Assembly (NCBI GenBank): GCA_049517675.1
Contig: JBEKRV010000017.1
Location: 1-61,817 of the forward strand
Origin: Bog-756 sp049517675
GTDB taxonomy: Bacteria; Actinomycetota; Acidimicrobiia; Acidimicrobiales; RAAP-2
Direction of reading: 5' to 3'
DNA length: 61,817 nucleotides
Below the pieces are notes generated by a model. The model was not told the DNA's origin, made no database searches, and saw nothing but the letters and a program-made list of their open reading frames with translations. A program made the translations under genes and the position numbers. Positions 34,505 through 43,577 of the stretch are shown here, in pieces. Numbering within the stretch: the stretch's first letter is position 1; every line of letters starts with the position of its first letter.

Positions 34505-34981
34505 TTCCACCTATGGATTGAACGAGCTCGAGCCCAGACGACCTCAACTAGTGAATCCCAGCCGGGCCGAGGCCTGGACCGAGTCGCTTGATGACGTCCC
34601 CTCGAATGGTGGAACTCTCCTGGCCCACCAATAGGGCAGGCCACCGGAGCTTCCTCAGCGTCCTTTGGATAGACACGCTGCTTGATGCGCGCTATCTGCA
34701 CCCGAGCCAGGCGTCGTACTGAGATGGCTCAGTTCTCCCAGCCGAGTCTCATCGACTTCGAGGCCAGCGAGCGCTCGGTCACCAGACGACCGCGGATGGC
34801 TCCACCAACCGGTCGAGCAATCTCGTAGAAAAAGCTGGCCTGAACTCTGTGATCCCCTCGCGGCTTATCGACGGCCAGGGCAATCTGAAAGCTATGCGAT
34901 ACTGTTCGGTATTCTGCTTTGAATGATCATTCGGCTCAATGTCGATGTTCCACGAAGCGTCAGAATCCCTGAGCGAACAGA
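34505..34981. other. Gene-free gap after the integrase
   Basis: About 480 bp with no convincing gene. Short frames exist on both strands but lack family features and ribosome sites. A perfect 12-bp palindrome, gaatgatcattc, lies at 34921-34932, about 50 bp before the next gene, and may be an operator. Composition is clearly less GC-rich than the left half of the window. Confidence 0.6.
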
Positions 34982-36052
34982 ATGACCTCTGACATGAACT
35001 GGGTTGCGGCTCGCCACTTCCGTCCACAGCGCAACCGTCGCGTCAAAGCCGAGGGCGAGGTGTCCACCTATCCTGCCGGATTGCATTACGCGTGGACGGC
35101 GCTGGTCACGCTGGCCGCGTTTGAAGCCGCGCGCGAACTGTTTGGGATCGGGGGTCCGGCTCAGCTCTACGAGGTCTGGATCCACAATCTGGTCATCGCC
35201 GCTGCATCGGTGCTGCTAATCGCCAGAGCCGTCTACGAACCGGCGGCGCGGGTGGCATGGCTGGCGTTTGGATCTGCAATGGCAGTTTGGTGTGCGGGCA
35301 GCATCGCGTGGACGGTTGTATACGGAGCAACGGCACACGTGTCGTACCCAACCTTTGCTGACATCCTCTGGTTGCTTTGGTACCCACTCATAGCGATCGG
35401 CATCGTTGCTCTGGTTCGTTTGCGCATCCATACATTCGAACTGCACCGTTGGATGGATGGGATCACAGTCATCCTTCTAGTTCTCGTAGCAGGAATTGCT
35501 CTGGTAGTGGAGCCCTCAATCGGCCGGTCTTCCCTAGGATGGTTCTCCAGCGTCATCAACTTCAGTTATCCCGTGCTCGACGTTCTGCTCATCGGAGCAA
35601 TCCTCGGCATCTACGGACTGGTCGGCTGGAAGCCCGACGCTCTGTGGATCCTCGTGGGGATGGGGATTGTGACGATGTCAGTCGCGGATGCCGTATTTGC
35701 AGTTCAGCGAGCCCGCGGTGCCACTGATAGCGATCACTATGACTTTGCCTGGACCATCGGTGCACTACTCGTAGCGTGGGCCGCGTGGGTCCGAACACCC
35801 GATGCCGTCCCACCCTCCAGTCGGGTCACCGGATTGCGAGCCATCGCGCTCGCACTTGTCGCTCAAGCGCTGGCCATCGGGATCCAGATCTATGCACTGT
35901 TTGGAGAGGTCGGCAAGAGTGAGCGTGTATTGACTGTCGCGGTACTTGTGATCGCTTCGGTTCAGATCATTCTTACTCGACCTCGAGCCGGTGACCCGGA
36001 ATTGGAACTCGAGGGTGACGCCCAGCAACCGCAATCGAGTGAGTATCTGTAG
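34982..36052 (+). CDS. Polytopic membrane protein resembling sensor domains of GGDEF proteins
   Basis: 356 aa. About nine hydrophobic helices, with the stretch VSYPTFADILWLLWYPLIAIGIVALVRLR near residue 120 and FSYPVLDVLLIGAILG near 195. These resemble the N-terminal membrane sensor module of many actinobacterial diguanylate cyclase/phosphodiesterase proteins. No GGDEF, EAL or kinase domain follows: after the last helix only a 25-residue acidic tail remains. It may be a stand-alone sensor or a truncated signalling protein. Function unknown. Confidence 0.65.
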   Translation: MTSDMNWVAARHFRPQRNRRVKAEGEVSTYPAGLHYAWTALVTLAAFEAARELFGIGGPAQLYEVWIHNLVIAAASVLLIARAVYEPAARVAWLAFGSAMAVWCAGSIAWTVVYGATAHVSYPTFADILWLLWYPLIAIGIVALVRLRIHTFELHRWMDGITVILLVLVAGIALVVEPSIGRSSLGWFSSVINFSYPVLDVLLIGAILGIYGLVGWKPDALWILVGMGIVTMSVADAVFAVQRARGATDSDHYDFAWTIGALLVAWAAWVRTPDAVPPSSRVTGLRAIALALVAQALAIGIQIYALFGEVGKSERVLTVAVLVIASVQIILTRPRAGDPELELEGDAQQPQSSEYL

Positions 36053-36137
36053 CCGGGATGTGCCGTCCGTTCTAGGGAACTTGCTTCCCCGAGTGTCTCC
36101 TACCGCCTGGAGCGAGGCGCGCTGGCCACTGACCTGT

Positions 36138-36581
36138 CTAACCAGGAACCGGCCAGCCTGCAGCGTCAAACACTGCCACTGGGTCGAGGTAGTCCCGCCA
36201 CCAGATGACCTTGCCACCGCCGACGGTCACGATCGACACAAAGCGATTGTCGTAGGGACTTCCAGTCTGCACGGCTTCGCCGTGGACCTCGTACTCAAGG
36301 ATCACGACCGACGACACGGGATCTCGATAGACACGGAGATTGTCGGCACTTCGGACAGACATGTAGCTGTCGTAGTCGCCGTATAGGTCGATGATGCTTT
36401 GCCGACCCTCCACCCGCCTGGGGTAACCGGGTACGGAGATCACGAACTCAAAGACCACGTCTTCAGCCAGCAGGTCGAAAAAGTCCTCACCATCGACGAA
36501 TCCTTGGAGCCCCTCACGAATAACGAGGAAGAAGGGGCCGGCAGCGCCGAAGTTCGAGTTGTCCCCGACATACTTAGTCAC
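36138..36581 (-). CDS. SnoaL/NTF2-like protein
   Basis: 147 aa. The fold pattern is clear: LQGFVDGEDFFDLLAEDVVFEFVISVPGYPRRVEGRQSIIDLYGDY at the N-terminus, then VILEYEVHGEAVQTGSPYDNRFVSIVTVGGGKVIWWRDYLDPVAVF. Such proteins include ketosteroid isomerase-like enzymes and small binding proteins; activity cannot be assigned. I chose GTG at 36581 because AGGAGA lies six bases upstream. It is transcribed away from the exporter gene. Confidence 0.82.
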   Translation of the reverse strand: MTKYVGDNSNFGAAGPFFLVIREGLQGFVDGEDFFDLLAEDVVFEFVISVPGYPRRVEGRQSIIDLYGDYDSYMSVRSADNLRVYRDPVSSVVILEYEVHGEAVQTGSPYDNRFVSIVTVGGGKVIWWRDYLDPVAVFDAAGWPVPG

Positions 36582-36802
36582 TTGATCTCTCCTGGGTCCA
36601 CTTGACCGCCCAATGCTCCCGAGCATCGGAATCTTGGGAGTCGCCGGCGATCGTAGAGCCATGCGCTGGCTCCTGACTGAACCTGGTGCCTGCGCCAAGG
36701 GAGTCACTCCTACCGCCGGGTAGGTGGGACACCCGGCGCCTTGCCGATCTCCGGCTTTGGAGCGTCGGTCGGTGATTCGGAGAAAGACGGGGCTCCGACA
36801 AA

Positions 36803-36863
36803 GAAGGAATATTCCATCTTGACATCCGGAACGGGCTGGGTACTATAAAAAGAACATTCCTTC
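36803..36863 (+). promoter_or_regulatory. Exporter promoter with paired operator GAAGGAATATTC / GAACATTCCTTC
   Basis: The left half-site gaaggaatattc (36803-36814) lies four bases before -35 TTGACA (36819-36824). The -10 is TACTAT (36841-36846, 16-bp spacer) or an overlapping TATAAA. The right half-site gaacattccttc (36852-36863) is just beyond it. The halves are inverted copies with 11 of 12 positions matching, 49 bp centre to centre. The same arrangement occurs ahead of the tetR gene at 59415. Confidence 0.8.
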
Positions 36864-36881
36864 ACTAGGAAGGCACTCATC

Positions 36882-38495
36882 ATGCCCGCTCAGATCCCCG
36901 CCAGCACTCTTGACAGCGCAACCGCCCGGGCGCGCATTCACCCCAACCCGAACCTGCCAGTAGAGCAAACCCAGCTCCAAAGATTCCCTACTCCGCAAAG
37001 CGGCCCGACACCGGAACCCAAATTGGACGGCCCGGACCCCCGGCGTTGGTTGATTCTGGCCGTCGTGGCTCTGGCTCAGCTGATGGTCGTACTCGATGCC
37101 ACGATCGTCAACATTGCTCTGCCCTCAGCTCAGCATGCCTTGCACTTCTCCAACATTCAGCGGCAATGGGTTGTGACCGCCTATGCGCTGGCATTCGGCA
37201 GCCTCCTGTTGTTGGGCGGCAGGCTTACCGACATCGTCGGCCGCAAGGCAACATTCATTGTCGGACTGGCCGGCTTCGCGGGCGCGTCCGCAGTCGGCGG
37301 CGCAGCAAGTAGCTTCGGCATGCTCGTCGTGGCACGCGCCTGCCAAGGCGCCTTCGGTGCGCTGTTGGCCCCGGCTGCGCTGTCGCTGCTGACCACCACG
37401 TTTGAAGGGAGTAGGGACCGCGGCAAGGCATTCGGCGTTTTCGGTGGCATCGCAGGCGCCGGCGGGGCGATAGGCCTGCTCCTCGGTGGGCTGCTAACCC
37501 AATACCTGAGCTGGCGCTGGTGTCTATACGTCAATCTCATCTTCGCAGCAATCGCCGGGATTGGCGCCGTGGTGCTGCTTCGCCGGCAGCCGGCGACCGG
37601 TCTGCGGGGGGGCATGGATGTCCCCGGGCTGGCGGCAGAGGTCAGCGGCATGTTCTGCGTCGTCTACGGCTTCTCCAATGCAGCTAGCGACGGCTGGCAG
37701 GCGCCGGCAACGTGGGGACTTCTGGCCGCGGGCACAGTGCTGCTGGCCGCGTTCGCCTACATCGAGACGCGGGTCCGCCAACCACTGCTGCCGCTGCGGA
37801 TCGTCCTCGATCGCAACCGCGGTGCGGCCTACCTTTCGATTCTGATCACGGGTGCTGGCATGTTCGGCATCTTTTTGTTCCTGACCTACTACCTACAGGA
37901 GACCTTGGGCTTCAGCCCGGTGATGGCCGGTGTCGCTTTCTTGCCCATGGCCGGGGCAATCATCGTCAGCGCCAACGTCGCCAACATCGTGCTGCTACCC
38001 CGTATCGGTCCTCGCTGGCTGGTCGCGCCTGGCATGCTCGCCGCCGCGGCCGGCTTGGCCTGGCTGACCAGGATCGGAATCCACTCGAGCTATTCGGTCG
38101 CCGTCCTGCCACCGCTGCTGCTGATTTCCGCGGGCCTGGGCCTCGTGATGTCACCGTCGATGAACACCGGGACCGCCGGTGTTCCACCGTCGGACGCAGG
38201 CGCTGCATCGGCCATGGTCAACACCGGCCAGCAGGTTGGTGGCTCGATCGGAACGTCGCTGCTCAACACCGTGGCGGCTAGCGCCGCCGCCGGCTACCTG
38301 GCCAGCCACCTCAGCCCCCAGACGACCGTCAACGGTCACCCGGCACCTGCGCTTGTCGAACTCGCCCAAGTGCACAGCTACTCGACCGCGTTCTGGTGGG
38401 CCTCCGCGATGTTCGCCGCCGGGTCCGTCCTCGCCGCACTCCTCTTCCGCCGTGGCGCTCCCGCTACGGCCATGCAGCCAGTCCCGATGCCATGA
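36882..38495 (+). CDS. DHA2-type MFS drug exporter (EmrB/QacA family)
   Basis: 537 aa with about 14 membrane helices after a 55-residue polar, Pro-rich N-terminus. Motif C-like and A-like signatures are visible: VVLDATIVNIALPSAQ, LLLGGRLTDIVGRKATF, and GPxxGG-like GGAIGLLLGGLLTQYLSWRW. DHA2 proteins export drugs or hydrophobic metabolites by proton antiport; the substrate is unknown. AGGAAGG lies eight bases before the ATG. The promoter carries a paired operator shared with a tetR gene 22 kb away, so induction by that regulator is likely. Confidence 0.92.
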   Translation: MPAQIPASTLDSATARARIHPNPNLPVEQTQLQRFPTPQSGPTPEPKLDGPDPRRWLILAVVALAQLMVVLDATIVNIALPSAQHALHFSNIQRQWVVTAYALAFGSLLLLGGRLTDIVGRKATFIVGLAGFAGASAVGGAASSFGMLVVARACQGAFGALLAPAALSLLTTTFEGSRDRGKAFGVFGGIAGAGGAIGLLLGGLLTQYLSWRWCLYVNLIFAAIAGIGAVVLLRRQPATGLRGGMDVPGLAAEVSGMFCVVYGFSNAASDGWQAPATWGLLAAGTVLLAAFAYIETRVRQPLLPLRIVLDRNRGAAYLSILITGAGMFGIFLFLTYYLQETLGFSPVMAGVAFLPMAGAIIVSANVANIVLLPRIGPRWLVAPGMLAAAAGLAWLTRIGIHSSYSVAVLPPLLLISAGLGLVMSPSMNTGTAGVPPSDAGAASAMVNTGQQVGGSIGTSLLNTVAASAAAGYLASHLSPQTTVNGHPAPALVELAQVHSYSTAFWWASAMFAAGSVLAALLFRRGAPATAMQPVPMP

Positions 38496-38589
38496 AGCAA
38501 CGTGCAGATCGGTTGAGCGGTGATAGAGGTTTGGCGAAATCGTTGGTGAGCACCCGAACCACGATTGAGCAACCGGGAGGTGCGGAATC

Positions 38590-39357
38590 ATGGCGCTTGA
38601 CGGAAAGGTAGCCATCGTGACAGGCGGCAATACCGGGATCGGTAGGGCGATCGTGCTCGCCCTGGCGGCCGAAGGGGCGTCGATCGTCATCGACTTCGTA
38701 GCCAACCCCGACGCAACTGAGGCGCTCGAGAAGGAACTGTGGGACCTGGGTGATGGAGTAGCCGCGGTCAAGGCGGATGTCAGCAGGGTCTGCGATCTCC
38801 AGACCCTTGTCGACACGGCAGTGTCGAATTTCGGACGCCTGGACATCATGGTCAACAACGCGGGTGTCGAGACTCGGACGTCGATCCTCGACACCACCGA
38901 GGATCAGTACAGCGAAGTTCTCGACATCAACCTGAAGAGTGCTTTCTTCGGCACTCAGTTGGCCGCCAAGCAGATGATCGCCCAAGGTGATGGGGGCCGG
39001 ATCATTAATGTGACATCGGTCCACGAGGACTGGCCCATGCCCGGGAACACGGCCTACTGCCTCTCCAAGGGCGGTATGCGCATGCTCACCCGGACCGCCG
39101 GCGTGGAGCTTGCCCCGCACGGCGTGCTCGTCGTCGGCGTTGGTCCGGGAGCGGTGGAGACTCCCATCAACACCTCGACGATGGACGATCCGGCCGCCCT
39201 CCAGAAACTAGACAGCGCCATCCCTTTAGGCTGCATGGCCAAGCCAGAGCAAATCGGCAGCGTTGTGGCCTTCCTGGCAGGTCCCGGTGCCAGCTACATG
39301 ACGGCGACCACAGTGTTCGCTGATGGTGGCATCATGCACAGCGGTCCTGGGCTATGA
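38590..39357 (+). CDS. SDR-family oxidoreductase (glucose 1-dehydrogenase-like)
   Basis: 255 aa classical short-chain dehydrogenase. NAD(P) motif TGGNTGIGRAI (residues about 11-21), NNAG at about 91, catalytic serine in INVTSVHEDW, and YxxxK in AYCLSKGG. Ending VFADGGIMHS is typical. The closest style is glucose 1-dehydrogenase, but SDR substrates are not predictable. A GGGAGGTG ribosome site precedes the ATG. It lies 94 bp after the exporter gene and may share its promoter. Confidence 0.88.
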   Translation: MALDGKVAIVTGGNTGIGRAIVLALAAEGASIVIDFVANPDATEALEKELWDLGDGVAAVKADVSRVCDLQTLVDTAVSNFGRLDIMVNNAGVETRTSILDTTEDQYSEVLDINLKSAFFGTQLAAKQMIAQGDGGRIINVTSVHEDWPMPGNTAYCLSKGGMRMLTRTAGVELAPHGVLVVGVGPGAVETPINTSTMDDPAALQKLDSAIPLGCMAKPEQIGSVVAFLAGPGASYMTATTVFADGGIMHSGPGL

Positions 39358-39426
39358 CGCTCCCGGATCCAGTATCCGCTACCCCGACTCGGCTCATGGT
39401 CCCCATCAACCGGCGAGAACGGGCCC

Positions 39427-39876
39427 ATGGCTGATTCCGATCGATCCAGGAAATCGCCCGCCGCCGGTAGATCTCCGTCCGATGGGTCTCCATCGGCGGC
39501 CGCCACCTTCTTCGCTTCATTGGTGGAGGAGGGATTCCAGCCACTGCTTCATGGGGAGTCGGGGACCCTTCGCTTCGACCTCAGCGACGCTGCGGGATTC
39601 GAGCGCTGGTACGTGACATTCGCCAATGGAACAGTCATGGTGTCCCATCGAGCAAGCCGCGTCGACACTGTGGTGCGCATGGACGCATCGCTGTTCAACG
39701 AGATCACCAGAGGAGCCGCCAACGCAATTGCATCCCAGCTGCGGGGCGCCATCGACGTAGAGGGCGACCTTCACCTCATGTTGGTCTTTCAGCGGCTGCT
39801 TCCTGGACCACCGTCGTCGACAGGTCGCCGTCCCGCAATCGAGGGAACAGCCGTGACGATGAGTAGCAAGCCATGA
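39427..39876 (+). CDS. SCP2-like sterol/lipid-binding protein
   Basis: 149 aa. After a 25-residue Ser/Pro-rich start, the SCP2 pattern follows: FDLSDAAGFERWYVTFANGTVMVSH, ADTVVRMDASLFNEITRGAANAIASQLRGAIDVEGDLHLMLVFQRLLP. SCP2 domains bind sterols and acyl-CoAs in a hydrophobic tunnel. It overlaps the next gene by ATGA and so is probably co-translated with the glucosidase-like gene, an odd partnership. Confidence 0.82.
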   Translation: MADSDRSRKSPAAGRSPSDGSPSAAATFFASLVEEGFQPLLHGESGTLRFDLSDAAGFERWYVTFANGTVMVSHRASRVDTVVRMDASLFNEITRGAANAIASQLRGAIDVEGDLHLMLVFQRLLPGPPSSTGRRPAIEGTAVTMSSKP

Positions 39877-41942
39877 CCGATCGCCTGGTGCAGATCCTCG
39901 AGGGCAACACCTTCGTAGTCAGTGATCGAAGCGGGGACATCGAGGCGTCCATGGCCGACCCGACGGGCTTCTTCTCATTCGACACCCGATTTCTGTCGAA
40001 GTGGATTCTCACTATCGACGGCGAGCGGTTGAACGCTCTGTCGACAGACGATCTGCAGTACTTCGAGACCCGGTACTTCCTGGTGCCTGGGACTGGCACC
40101 GTTTACGTCGACGCAGACCTTTCGGTTATCCGTGAGCGGAGTGTAGGAGCCGGATTTCGAGAGTCAATCCGCATCTTCAATCACAAGCTCGATCCGCTGA
40201 CCGCCTCGCTCCGGATCGAAGTGGCCAGCGACTTTGCCGATCTCTTCGAAGTGAAGGACGCCCTCGAAAAGAAGGGTGAACACGAGGCACGTGTCGAGAA
40301 GGGTGCACTGGTTCTGACCTATCGACGCGAAACCTTCGTGCGGGAAACGAAGATTTCGTCGTCCGCCCCGGCCAGGGTGGACGCCAATGGACTCACGTTC
40401 GATCTCACCATCGATGCCGGTGGCCACTGGGACACCGTATTGGATGTCGCTATCGCCGCCCCGGGAGTTCACCTGGGCGACAAACCTGCTTCAGTCGGCA
40501 AGGCTGGTCCCACCCACGACATGGCTCGAGGCCTCGACAAATGGGTCGCCAAGGCGCCCCGACTTGAGTGCGACAACGACAGTCTCCGAATGACCTATAA
40601 CAGGAGCCTTGTTGACCTGGCCGCATTGCGGTTCTCGCCGCGAACTTTGGCCAATCACTCGCTCCCCGCCGCCGGCTTGCCCTGGTTCATGACTATCTTC
40701 GGACGTGACAGCATCCTTACGAGTCTGCAGTCGATCGCGTTCACCCCTGAACTTGCGGCCACGACCCTACGCATTCTCGGGGAGCGCCAAGGTACGAGGG
40801 TCGATGACTTCCGAGATGAGGACCCGGGTCGCATCTTGCACGAGATGCGTTTCGGTGAGATGGCTGCGTTCGAGGAGCGACCGCATTCGGCGTACTACGG
40901 CAGTGCGGACGCGACGCCACTGTTCGTGGTCCTTCTCGATGAGTATGAGCGGTGGACGGGCGACACCAAGCTCATCCGGGATCTCGAGCACCAGGCCCGG
41001 GCGGCACTGCGATGGATTGACGAATACGCAAACCTCCAGGGCAACGGGTACATCGCCTACCAACGGCGGAACGAGGAGACCGGCCTCGAGAACCAGTGCT
41101 GGAAGGACTCGTGGGACTCCATCTCTCACCAGGACGGCACTCTGCCCGGTTATCCTAGGGCGACGTGTGAACTCCAAGGCTACGCCTACGACGCTAAAGT
41201 GCGCGGTGCCCGGCTCGCCCGCAACGTATGGCGCGACGAGGCATTCGCTGCGCAGCTAGAAGGGGAGGCGGCAGACCTCAAGCGCCGATTCAATCGCGAC
41301 TTTTGGGTGGCAGACGGTGGATACTTCGCCGTCGCCCTCGACATGGACGGGCGCCAGGTCAACACACTGACCTCCAACAACGGACATCTGTTGTGGAGCG
41401 GCATCGTCGACAAGTCGAAGGCCAAGCGGGTGGTGGCGAACCTCATGGGAGCGCGGCTCTTCTCCGGTTGGGGCGTCCGTACTCTCGCCGAGCGTGAGCG
41501 TCGGTACAATCCCATCGGCTACCACGTGGGAACCATCTGGCCATTCGACAATTCGTTCATCGCTTGGGGCCTGCGCCGTTATGGGTTCAAGAACGAAGCG
41601 GCACGGATCGCCGAGGGCATTCTCGAAGCAGCCACATACTTCGGAGGGCGCCTACCCGAGGCGTTCGGGGGCTACCCGCGGACGGTAACCCGTTACCCGG
41701 TGCAGTACCCGACAGCCTGCAGCCCGCAGGCCTGGTCTACCGGGGCTCCACTGCTCCTCCTCCGCACCATGCTGGGCCTTGAGCCAGCGGACGATCACCT
41801 CATAATCGACCCGGCTATTCCGGCGAGCATCGGAAGCCTCGAGTTGCTCGATATCCCCGGTCGCTGGGGAAGGATGGACGCCTTCGGTCGCGGCCGGGTG
41901 GACACGTCAGGTCTAACGGGCAAAGGAAGTCGTTGCACATGA
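39873..41942 (+). CDS. Glycogen debranching-type amylo-alpha-1,6-glucosidase
   Basis: 689 aa. Residues 1 to about 200 match the glycogen-debranching N-terminal beta domain (GNTFVVSDRSGDI, GFFSFDTRFLSKW). Then comes an (alpha/alpha)6 barrel with GLPWFMTIFGRDSILTSLQS, LENQCWKDSWDSISHQDG, and YHVGTIWPFDNSFIAWGLRRYGF. The acidic residues in the RDS and KDSWD segments are likely catalytic. It is cytoplasmic by lack of signal. Such proteins act on glycogen, trehalose-like or compatible-solute glycosides. It ends in ATGA with the next gene. Confidence 0.87.
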   Translation: MTDRLVQILEGNTFVVSDRSGDIEASMADPTGFFSFDTRFLSKWILTIDGERLNALSTDDLQYFETRYFLVPGTGTVYVDADLSVIRERSVGAGFRESIRIFNHKLDPLTASLRIEVASDFADLFEVKDALEKKGEHEARVEKGALVLTYRRETFVRETKISSSAPARVDANGLTFDLTIDAGGHWDTVLDVAIAAPGVHLGDKPASVGKAGPTHDMARGLDKWVAKAPRLECDNDSLRMTYNRSLVDLAALRFSPRTLANHSLPAAGLPWFMTIFGRDSILTSLQSIAFTPELAATTLRILGERQGTRVDDFRDEDPGRILHEMRFGEMAAFEERPHSAYYGSADATPLFVVLLDEYERWTGDTKLIRDLEHQARAALRWIDEYANLQGNGYIAYQRRNEETGLENQCWKDSWDSISHQDGTLPGYPRATCELQGYAYDAKVRGARLARNVWRDEAFAAQLEGEAADLKRRFNRDFWVADGGYFAVALDMDGRQVNTLTSNNGHLLWSGIVDKSKAKRVVANLMGARLFSGWGVRTLAERERRYNPIGYHVGTIWPFDNSFIAWGLRRYGFKNEAARIAEGILEAATYFGGRLPEAFGGYPRTVTRYPVQYPTACSPQAWSTGAPLLLLRTMLGLEPADDHLIIDPAIPASIGSLELLDIPGRWGRMDAFGRGRVDTSGLTGKGSRCT

Positions 41943-43405
41943 GCCTCCCGGCGGATCACACGAGCAAGGAGACAGGGGACCAGGCCCGTTCGGGCGGCGA
42001 CGCGGGGCGGCATCGAGTGGTCATCGTCGGAGGCGGGTTCGGAGGAATGCCGGCGGCGCGGTATCTCGGTGGCAAGCCAGTCACCGTCACCCTTGTGGAC
42101 CGCAGGAACTACCACCTCTTCCAACCACTGCTCTATCAGACGGCCACTGGCATGCTCTCGCCCGGTCAGATCGCTCCCGCTCTGCGCCACGTTGTCCGCA
42201 AGAAAGGGAATGTCACCGTCCAGTTGGCTGAGGTAGTCGGCTTTGATCTCGACCGCAAGGTGGTCCGTGCCGTGGTGGCTCCGGACATCCCGGTGGAGTA
42301 CTCCTATGACAGCCTCCTCGTGGCCGCCGGAGCCGGCCAATCGTACTTCGGCCACGACGAACTGGCCCTCTTCGCGCCGGGCATGAAGACACTCGACGAC
42401 GCTCTCGAGTTGCGCCGGCGTATCTTTGGGGCGTTCGAGATGGCCGAGCTAAGCGACAGTGCGTCCGAGCGGAAGCGGTGGCTGACTTTCGCCGTCGTCG
42501 GCGCCGGACCGACCGGCGTTGAGCTAGCGGGACAGGTGCGGGAGCTAGCCGTGCGAAGTCTCCGAGGCGAGTTCCGGACCTTTTCGCCTGATTCCGTGCG
42601 GGTCATTCTGGTGGACGGGGGGAGCGCTCCTCTTGCGGGATTCGGGGACCGGCTCTCGACCAAAGTTGCGGCGACCTTGGTCAAGTTGGGAATCGAACTG
42701 CGCATGGGGGCGCGTGTCGTCGGTGTGGATTCTGACGGGGTCGACGTCCAAGAAGCGGACGGGCCGGCAAGGATCGATGCCCGGACGGTCATCTGGGCAG
42801 CCGGTGTCCAGGCCTCCCCCTTAGCCACGTTGCTCGGTGAGGAATCAGGTGCGGTAATCGATCGATCCGGACGGATCGAGGTGACGGCCGACCTCTCGCT
42901 ACCTGGGCACCCCGAAGTCTTTGCCGTAGGCGACATGGCCTCAGTGAACAACCTGCCCGGAGTGGCCGAGGTGGCCATGCAGGGAGGCATTCACGCCGCC
43001 AACACCATCCTCCGGAGATTGGAGGACAAGCCGCCCAACACGTTCCGGTACCGGGACTTCGGAAGCGTAGCCACCATCGGTCGCTTTCGCGCCGTGGTGA
43101 AATTTCGGTGGATTGAACTAAGCGGTTTCCCCGCCTGGTTGATCTGGATGTTTGTGCACATCGGATTCCTCACTGGGTTCGGCAACCGCCTGGCCACGAT
43201 GTTGCGGTGGCTGAGGTCGATGGTGGGCCGTGGCCGGGCAGAGCGTGACTTCAGCACGGCGCACACCGGCGGCGATTTGAGTCTCCCTGAATCGGTGCGT
43301 ACTCAGATCCAGCCGAATCCCTTTCCGCGTCTAGTTAGCCCGACCGCGGACATCGACCTCGCAAAGAATAGGACCAGTTCACCCCCGAACTCGGACGCAA
43401 GATGA
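41939..43405 (+). CDS. ndh: Type II NADH:quinone oxidoreductase (NDH-2)
   Basis: 488 aa flavoprotein that passes electrons from NADH to quinone without pumping. The FAD site is RVVIVGGGFGGMPAARYL, the NADH site is FAVVGAGPTGVELAGQVREL (about residue 180), and EVFAVGDMAS closes the FAD domain. Near the C-terminus a hydrophobic segment (GFPAWLIWMFVHIGFL) should attach it to the membrane. A complex I operon is also in the window. I chose ATG at 41939, overlapping the previous stop; a TTG two codons earlier is possible. Confidence 0.92.
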   Translation: MSLPADHTSKETGDQARSGGDAGRHRVVIVGGGFGGMPAARYLGGKPVTVTLVDRRNYHLFQPLLYQTATGMLSPGQIAPALRHVVRKKGNVTVQLAEVVGFDLDRKVVRAVVAPDIPVEYSYDSLLVAAGAGQSYFGHDELALFAPGMKTLDDALELRRRIFGAFEMAELSDSASERKRWLTFAVVGAGPTGVELAGQVRELAVRSLRGEFRTFSPDSVRVILVDGGSAPLAGFGDRLSTKVAATLVKLGIELRMGARVVGVDSDGVDVQEADGPARIDARTVIWAAGVQASPLATLLGEESGAVIDRSGRIEVTADLSLPGHPEVFAVGDMASVNNLPGVAEVAMQGGIHAANTILRRLEDKPPNTFRYRDFGSVATIGRFRAVVKFRWIELSGFPAWLIWMFVHIGFLTGFGNRLATMLRWLRSMVGRGRAERDFSTAHTGGDLSLPESVRTQIQPNPFPRLVSPTADIDLAKNRTSSPPNSDAR

Positions 43406-43577
43406 TCGCTGACGGACTGCAGCCGACACTCTCTTGTCCTTGCACCGGATGCGATGCTGCGACCGTGTCGAAGTCCACACGCCACGAGCCCCCTGCGGCG
43501 GTATTGCACCAATGCCCTTAGATGTGCGGGATCTCGAACCCTGAGCGACAGCCGCACAGCGCACCCTACGCCAACCG

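Noticed and set aside
34348..34701. Minus-strand frame of 117 codons after the integrase
   Set aside because: It overlaps the integrase gene for half its length, has no ribosome site and no recognisable domain.
43210..43225. 12-bp match to the tRNA-Lys 3' end (cacggcccacca) as a right attachment site
   Set aside because: It lies inside the NDH-2 coding frame, is short and GC-rich, and the match does not extend into the T arm.
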